Source: Prochlorococcus sp. AG-455-E15
GTDB taxonomy: Bacteria > Cyanobacteriota > Cyanobacteriia > PCC-6307 > Cyanobiaceae
DNA length: 19,446 nucleotides
Assembly (NCBI GenBank): GCA_003212115.1
Contig: QCQS01000015.1
Coordinates: forward strand, 1 to 19,446
Direction of reading: 5' to 3'
Both the position numbers and the translations under genes were made by a program. Shown here one piece after another: positions 14,645 through 19,446 of this stretch. The notes beneath the pieces are model-generated. The model saw only the letters and a list, made by a program, of their open reading frames with translations, made no database searches and was not told where the DNA came from. Within the stretch, counting starts at the first letter, position 1, and each line of letters starts with the position of its first letter.

Positions 14645-15490
14645 TTATATTTCGAAGAAATTATCCTCATCCTCAAAAAAATCTGCATTTATTTCGTTTA
14701 AGTCAAGATCTATCATTACTGGGGCATGATCGCTTGGACGCAAATTACCTCTAGGGGAGCTGTCTATGACACAACTTTTAAGATTTGATGACAGTTCTTT
14801 GCTGATATATATATGGTCTATTCTCCAACCTTTATTTAATTCAAATGCGTTGTTACGGTAATCCCACCAACTCCAATGGCCAGTATTTTGTTCATAAATC
14901 CTGAACGAATCTATTAATCTTTTTTTTAGAACATTATTTAGTGCACTTCTCTCTATCTCAGATGCCATTATTCCTCCTTCATATTTCTTTGGATCATGAA
15001 TATCCAAGTTAGATGGAGCAACATTAAAATCACCCATAAGACAAATTATTTCTCCTTTTTTTTCTATCTCATCCAAAAATGAAGCTAAACAATTTAACCA
15101 ATTAATTTTGTATTCGAACTTACTTGATTCTAGAGAAGATCCATTTGGAACATAGACATTTATGATCTTGATACCATTAATATCAGCAGAAATCAATCTT
15201 TTTTGATCTAGGAATATTTCGATATTTTGATTAAAATCATTACAACCGTAGAATCCTTTTTTAACATTTTCTGGCTTTATTTTGGAAATAATTGCTACAC
15301 CATTGTATGATTTTTGTCCGTAGATCTCTACTGAATAGCCTAATTTTTCAAAAGGTTTAACAGGGAAACTATTGTCCATCACTTTCGTTTCCTGCAAACA
15401 TAGAATATCTGGATTCGATTGATTAATCCAATCTAATATTTGTGAAAGTCTGGTTCTTATAGAGTTAACATTCCAAGTTGCTATTAACAA
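14645..15490 (-). CDS. xthA: exodeoxyribonuclease III / AP endonuclease
   Basis: Mg2+-dependent exonuclease III-type enzyme of base-excision repair: 3'-5' exonuclease, 3'-phosphatase and AP endonuclease. The endonuclease/exonuclease/phosphatase fold is complete over 281 residues: ATWNVNSIR (N7), LQETK (E34), NVYVPNG (Y113), GDFNVAP (D154 and N156), WRIDHIYIS (D225) and PSDHAPV (D254, H255). A short acidic tail follows the fold (about 262-281, ending ADFFEDEDNFFEI). ATG 15490 gives the expected MLIATWNVN start. Divergent from the small exported-protein gene. Confidence 0.97.
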   Translation of the reverse strand: MLIATWNVNSIRTRLSQILDWINQSNPDILCLQETKVMDNSFPVKPFEKLGYSVEIYGQKSYNGVAIISKIKPENVKKGFYGCNDFNQNIEIFLDQKRLISADINGIKIINVYVPNGSSLESSKFEYKINWLNCLASFLDEIEKKGEIICLMGDFNVAPSNLDIHDPKKYEGGIMASEIERSALNNVLKKRLIDSFRIYEQNTGHWSWWDYRNNAFELNKGWRIDHIYISKELSSNLKSCVIDSSPRGNLRPSDHAPVMIDLDLNEINADFFEDEDNFFEI

Positions 15491-15562
15491 ATTTCTGCCA
15501 AATTATGTAAGATTAAATTAGCAAGAAATTTTGGACGTTAAAGAATTTTGAAATTAAATAAA

Positions 15563-15847
15563 ATGAAAAATTACTTTTGCAAAAGCGTCTTTAAACCAAT
15601 TAGGTTTGTAATTTTTTGTACTCTATTAATTTCCTTAAAAAGTGATTACCTAAATGCTGAATATTTATTTGAAGAATTAGAAATAGATACCTCAACTAAA
15701 ACAGAAGATGATAATGCAGCTCTTCCAACTAATCCTTTTGAACTTGTGGAAATGATTCGGAGACAAAATAGTATGAATGATGCCACTGATCCTTCTGATG
15801 CAATTGATGATGCTTTAAGGTCTTTTAATAGTTTGGGGGAAAATTAA
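15563..15847 (+). CDS. small exported or membrane-anchored protein, unknown function
   Basis: Not recognised. From ATG 15563 it has 94 residues: a basic N terminus, a hydrophobic stretch (about 14-29, RFVIFCTLLISL), and a possible cleavage site after LNA before EYLFEELEID. The mature part is acidic (Asp/Glu-rich, TEDDNAALPTNPFELVEMIR) and ends with a Asp/Ser-rich helix-like tail. A TTG at 15548 would add five residues but gives no better signal peptide. It would be periplasmic or membrane-tethered. It is the first gene of a rightward run continuing through larC and the UPF0104-type gene, 40 bp before the next ORF. Confidence 0.72.
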   Translation: MKNYFCKSVFKPIRFVIFCTLLISLKSDYLNAEYLFEELEIDTSTKTEDDNAALPTNPFELVEMIRRQNSMNDATDPSDAIDDALRSFNSLGEN

Positions 15848-15887
15848 TTAATTTAATGCGATAAATTATTATTTTCAAATTTTTAAT

Positions 15888-16487
15888 ATGTTAAAAAATC
15901 CTATCCCAAAAGTTACTAACCAATTACAGCACAGAGCAATCGGTATTATTAATGGTAAATTCACTCCCCTTAGTAATGAACAATTAAATAGAGGCTTTTT
16001 AATTGACAATAAAGACGAAAAAATTGAAACAGTAGTTCTTGGTAAAGCACTATCACTTTTAAAAAAGCATATTGATTTAAAGAAAAGTTATTATTGGATT
16101 GTTTATCCAAAAAATAAAAATACTCAAAACTTGCATTTACAGGTTGCAGGTATATGGGATCCTTATCAACTTAATGATTTCCCTAATAATTCTTCAAAAA
16201 CTAACTTCTCAAAATTATTAGAAGAATTAGATCTAAAAGACAATTATTTTTCTGTTAGAGGAGAATTAGTTTTTGTTAACACTCAAAAAAAAGAAATTGT
16301 TATTAAGATCTGCCCTGCTGCAAAGTCAAAAAATTTAAAAAATAAAAATTTTAAATTAGTCATTAAAGGAGAGCTTTCTCTTGACCTTTTGCATAGCTTT
16401 GTAAGTTTAGATATCAACAGAGATGGAAATTCTTTGGAATTAATAAAGTACGAAGTAATTGAAAAAAATCTTTCTAAGAATAACTAA
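15888..16487 (+). CDS. conserved cyanobacterial protein of unknown function
   Basis: No named domain recognised; as I recall, similar proteins with a RAIGxxxGxF N terminus are widespread in cyanobacteria. The 199-residue product has HRAIGIINGKFTPLSNEQ (15-32), VVLGKALSLLKKHIDL, YYWIVYPKN, LHLQVAGIWDP and DNYFSVRGELVFVN, ending in alternating strands rich in Lys. There is no signal peptide or membrane helix; it looks cytosolic and mixed alpha/beta. The pattern of conserved Gly/Trp/Pro points to a folded globular protein rather than a spurious ORF. It lies 51 bp upstream of larC on the same strand, so a link to larC or the membrane gene is possible but unproven. Confidence 0.8.
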   Translation: MLKNPIPKVTNQLQHRAIGIINGKFTPLSNEQLNRGFLIDNKDEKIETVVLGKALSLLKKHIDLKKSYYWIVYPKNKNTQNLHLQVAGIWDPYQLNDFPNNSSKTNFSKLLEELDLKDNYFSVRGELVFVNTQKKEIVIKICPAAKSKNLKNKNFKLVIKGELSLDLLHSFVSLDINRDGNSLELIKYEVIEKNLSKNN

Positions 16488-16538
16488 AATGAAAGGTTGA
16501 TTTCACCGCAATTTTACCAGTTAAGAAATCTTTGATTT

Positions 16539-17771
16539 ATGGATGATGTTTTAATTGAATGTTCTCCTGGTATCTCTGGAGATATGTTGTTAGGAGCTTT
16601 TTATGATTTAGGGGTACCTAAAAAAGTTATTGAACAACCACTTATTGATCTTGGTTTAAAGGATCTTTATCAACTAGAATTTGAGGAATCAAAAAGTTGT
16701 TCAATCCGAGGGGTCAAGGCAAAGGTTGAGAATATTGACTGTAGTCCTATTAAAAGAACTTGGAGAAGTATCAAGGAACTTATTTTAAATAGCCACTTAG
16801 AAGATAAATTAAAAAAAATAATTTATGAAGTATTTGAATCTTTAGCAATTGCAGAAGGAAAGGTTCATGGCATTAAATCTGATGAAGTCCATTTTCATGA
16901 AATTGGAGCTATAGATTCGTTGGTTGATGTAATTGGAGTATGTGCTGCATTGAATTACTTAAATCCAAAGAGGGTTTATTGTAATGAACCAATGTTGGGG
17001 AAAGGTTTTGTTCAAACAGAACATGGAAAATTATCTGTACCACCCCCTGCTGTAATAGAGCTAATAAGAAAAAAAAATATTAAAGTTTTATCAAGTTTTA
17101 ACTCAATAGATGGTGAACTCTCAACTCCAACTGGCATTGCTTTAATCGCTAATTTAGTCGACTACCTTGAACCTCCTTCAAAATATTCTATTAACTCTTA
17201 TGGAGTCGGCATTGGTAATTTAAAATTCACATTCCCTAATTTGGTAAGAGTTTATAAAATTACTTCATTTGGGGAGTTTTCTATTAACGATAATGAACAA
17301 ATTAGTCCAAAGTGTGAAGAGATATCTATTCAAGAAGCATGGATTGATGACCAAACACCCGAAGACATATCTAATTTTGTGGAGAAACTGAGAATTGAGG
17401 GAGCTTATGACGTTTCCTATCAAGCTATCAATATGAAAAAAAGTAGAATTGGATTTTCTATACAAGTGATCGTGCCCTTAGATAAAAAAGAGTTTTTTAG
17501 GAGATTATGGTTTGATTATTCCAACACTATTGGGGTTCGTGAAAGGACCCAATCTAGGTGGTTATTACTTAGACGCAGAGGAGAATGTTCAACGACTTTT
17601 GGAAAAATAAAAGTTAAACAAACTTTGAAACCAGATGGATCAATAATTACGAAACCAGAAAATGATGAGGTTTTGAGATTACAACTAAAGCATGAAATAT
17701 CAACTTACGAAATAAGAAAAATAATAAGAGAATCAAGCAAAAAATTTAAAGCATTTGAAAACTGGAAATGA
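16539..17771 (+). CDS. larC: LarC-family nickel-pincer cofactor protein (DUF111)
   Basis: LarC inserts nickel into the pyridinium-dithiocarboxylate pincer cofactor in a CTP-dependent step. The 410 residues cover both parts. LarC1-like N-terminal half: LIECSPGISGDMLLGAFYDL (5-24), VHFHEIGAIDSLVDVIG, SVPPPAVIELI, GELSTPTGIALIANL. LarC2-like C-terminal half: EAWIDDQTPEDISNFVEKL, INMKKSRIGFSIQVIV, NTIGVRERT and the final KPENDEVLRLQ. In some lactobacilli the two halves are joined by a ribosomal frameshift; here they are one continuous frame. No larA, larB or larE is visible in the window, so the nickel role in this organism is inferred from family only. The last codons overlap the next gene. Confidence 0.93.
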   Translation: MDDVLIECSPGISGDMLLGAFYDLGVPKKVIEQPLIDLGLKDLYQLEFEESKSCSIRGVKAKVENIDCSPIKRTWRSIKELILNSHLEDKLKKIIYEVFESLAIAEGKVHGIKSDEVHFHEIGAIDSLVDVIGVCAALNYLNPKRVYCNEPMLGKGFVQTEHGKLSVPPPAVIELIRKKNIKVLSSFNSIDGELSTPTGIALIANLVDYLEPPSKYSINSYGVGIGNLKFTFPNLVRVYKITSFGEFSINDNEQISPKCEEISIQEAWIDDQTPEDISNFVEKLRIEGAYDVSYQAINMKKSRIGFSIQVIVPLDKKEFFRRLWFDYSNTIGVRERTQSRWLLLRRRGECSTTFGKIKVKQTLKPDGSIITKPENDEVLRLQLKHEISTYEIRKIIRESSKKFKAFENWK

Positions 17772-18724
17772 GATTTAACTTCAGTAATCAACTATATCTT
17801 AAATTCCTTAAAAAAATTAATTTTGGTTGTTTAAAGAGTATTTTCTTCATTACAAGCTTGTCCTATTTTTGCATATTTTTTTTTAATAATATTGAAAAAA
17901 TTTCTTTTGATGTCAATTTAGAAAGAAATGGAATTCATCTATTTTTATCATTTTTATTTTGTGTTTTAAGTATTTACCTGAACGCTTATGCATGGAAATA
18001 TATTGTTAGATGGTTCGGGAAAGAATTTAAAAGTAATAATCTAGTCTCTTTTTATGTTTTAACCAATATTCTTAAATACGTTCCAGGAGGGGTTTGGCAT
18101 TTTGTAGAAAGATTTAATTTTATAAAAAAAATAAGTAATCCTCAGATTGCTTTGTATTCGACACTTATAGAACCTTATTTTATGTTGAGTGGATCTTTTC
18201 TCTTGGCATCGATGGGATTGATTTTTTCGCCATTTTATATTTTTTTAATTGTTCCTTTGGTATTCCTAAATAGGAAATTTATTTTTCTGATATTAAAAAT
18301 ATTAGGGTCTCTTAAGGGAAAAGTATTTGAGGTCTTGAGATTTCCAAATTCAAAGGACCAATTTGAAGAGAGAATAAATATAATTTCATTTTTCCCTACC
18401 AAAGCTTTATTTCTTGAAATTGGATTTGTTTTATCTAAATTTATTGGTTTTTATATTTGCTTAAATACTTTTTATGCGAGTAATAATCTGAACATTATAT
18501 TTTTATTGGTTATCTTTTCTTTGTCATGGTCTTTAGGCTTGGTAGTTCCAGCAGCTCCAGGAGGAGTTGGTGTTTTTGAGGCTTGCCTCCTTTTATTTGT
18601 AGGCAAAAGTATTCCACAAAATATTATTATCATTAGTTTAGTTTATTTTAGGGTTATATCTACCTCGGCAGATTTGTTCTTAAGCCTACCTTTCTTAATA
18701 AGAAAACTTTATAAAAGAATTTAG
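17768..18724 (+). CDS. MprF/UPF0104-type lysylphosphatidylglycerol synthase-like membrane protein
   Basis: 318 residues, about seven to eight hydrophobic segments, no soluble catalytic domain. It matches the transmembrane (flippase-like) half of MprF/UPF0104: KYVPGGVWHFVERF (about 103-116) and the signature VVPAAPGGVGVFEACLLLF (about 259-277). Homologues are linked to flipping of aminoacyl-lipids or transport of polyprenyl/glycolipid intermediates; the substrate here is unknown. Start ATG 17768 overlaps the larC stop in an ATGA, a sign of translational coupling. The stop codons of this gene and of the convergent iron permease overlap by 4 bp. Confidence 0.87.
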   Translation: MRFNFSNQLYLKFLKKINFGCLKSIFFITSLSYFCIFFFNNIEKISFDVNLERNGIHLFLSFLFCVLSIYLNAYAWKYIVRWFGKEFKSNNLVSFYVLTNILKYVPGGVWHFVERFNFIKKISNPQIALYSTLIEPYFMLSGSFLLASMGLIFSPFYIFLIVPLVFLNRKFIFLILKILGSLKGKVFEVLRFPNSKDQFEERINIISFFPTKALFLEIGFVLSKFIGFYICLNTFYASNNLNIIFLLVIFSLSWSLGLVVPAAPGGVGVFEACLLLFVGKSIPQNIIIISLVYFRVISTSADLFLSLPFLIRKLYKRI

Positions 18725-19446
18725 TTTTTTTTCTCTAAATTTGGTATCAATGTCATTGAAGCAATAAGGCCTAAAGTCATGATAATAATGGCTGGTAATA
18801 TTGCCTCTACCATTCTTTCATCTCCAGCATATTGATATATCCTCACAGATAATGTATCAAAATCAAATGGTCTCAAAATAAAGGTCATGGGTAATTCTTT
18901 TATCGTGTCTACAAACACTAAAAGTGATCCTACGAATATTGGTCCCTGAAGAAGAGGAAGATGAATCCTTTTGATGATGCCCGGCCAATTCTCTCCTAGT
19001 CCAAGTGCAGCTTCATCTAGACTAGGAGAAATTCTCTCAAGACTTGAATCAATAGAACCCTTAGAAATAGTTAGAAATCGAACAAGATAACCCCAAATTA
19101 GTAAGCAAATAGCAAAGAAATTCAATTTTGGAGAAGAAATGCTTATTAAAGATAAAGCTAATACAGTTCCTGGAATTGCATAACCTATTCCCGCAAGGTT
19201 TGTTATTAGTCCTAGTAATAAACTTTTATTTGGACGTCTTGCTAAGGAAATTATTAAGGAAGATAACATCGTTACTAATGCAGTAAAAAATCCTAGACTT
19301 ATGGTCCTGAATGATAGGGTAAGCAATTCTACTGATAACCCTTTTTGAATTTGATCGATATTGAGCAGAACCCAAAAACATGGAATTCCAAAAGAGAAAA
19401 TTGGAGGAAATAAAGATATTGTGATTGCTAAAAGAGCTCTTGTTTT
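18721..19446 (-). CDS. futB: iron(III) ABC transporter permease, FutB-like (C-terminal part, cut by window edge)
   Basis: The reverse-strand frame is open from the window edge at 19446 to the stop at 18721 (241 codons plus stop), so the start lies outside; the TTG at 19326 is not the start because the frame continues with membrane sequence before it. It is binding-protein-dependent transport permease of the iron type: several hydrophobic helices, the cytoplasmic EAA loop DEAALGLGENWPGIIKRI with HLPLL, and LPMTFILRPFDFDTLSVRIY near the end. It should form the inner-membrane channel that, with a FutA-like periplasmic iron binder and FutC-type ATPase, imports ferric iron. The partners are not in the window. 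Stop overlaps the convergent UPF0104-type gene by 4 bp. Confidence 0.92.
   Translation of the reverse strand, partial: KTRALLAITISLFPPIFSFGIPCFWVLLNIDQIQKGLSVELLTLSFRTISLGFFTALVTMLSSLIISLARRPNKSLLLGLITNLAGIGYAIPGTVLALSLISISSPKLNFFAICLLIWGYLVRFLTISKGSIDSSLERISPSLDEAALGLGENWPGIIKRIHLPLLQGPIFVGSLLVFVDTIKELPMTFILRPFDFDTLSVRIYQYAGDERMVEAILPAIIIMTLGLIASMTLIPNLEKKN

Overview
The window reads as core chromosome from a high-light-type Prochlorococcus or a very close marine picocyanobacterium. The evidence is the strongly AT-rich DNA with gaps of 0-230 bp, photosystem I genes psaF and psaJ, a one-helix high-light-inducible (Hlip) gene, chlorophyll-type C5 pathway genes (gltX, hemL), an iron ABC permease and several small picocyanobacterial proteins. 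I see no insertion sequence, prophage, CRISPR array, rRNA or other accessory island. No gene-free stretch exceeds 300 bp; the largest is 14419-14644 between hemL and xthA, where I find no gene.

Layout, left to right. (1) 1-1752: an edge-truncated NFACT/RqcH-family gene runs leftward, divergent from gmk; gmk converges on psaJ across an inverted repeat that lies inside the gmk 3' end. (2) 1618-3664: psaF-psaJ (leftward) diverge from tsaD-hli (rightward). (3) 3828-5033: a short CPA1-type cation/proton antiporter that abuts gltX tail to tail. (4) 5034-7873, all leftward: a PepSY-type membrane protein, rplS, tRNA-Trp, a 64-aa putative beta-barrel protein, tRNA-Asp and gltX, essentially a translation block. 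(5) 7969-9531: map converges on a short-chain dehydrogenase-like gene. (6) 9686-13047, all rightward: a BioD-like/DRTGG protein, a minimal SLOG (DprA-like) Rossmann protein, YajQ, a 69-aa protein and a band-7/prohibitin protein, ending at an AT-rich hairpin. (7) 13117-15490: hemL and xthA leftward. (8) 15563-18724, rightward: a small exported or anchored protein, a 199-aa conserved protein, larC, and an MprF/UPF0104-type membrane protein coupled to larC by ATGA. (9) 18721-19446: an edge-truncated FutB-like iron(III) permease running leftward.

Functional links: gltX makes Glu-tRNA, the substrate from which the C5 pathway begins, and hemL catalyses the later step to 5-aminolevulinate; the tetrapyrrole product ends up with PsaF/PsaJ and Hlip. 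TsaD (t6A tRNA modification), two tRNAs, GltX, L19, Map and the RqcH homologue are all translation or translation-quality functions. I found no convincing wholly new system. The best candidates for unexplained biology are the DRTGG + SLOG pair, the 64-aa protein in the translation block, the larC/UPF0104 unit, and atypical active-site residues in the antiporter.
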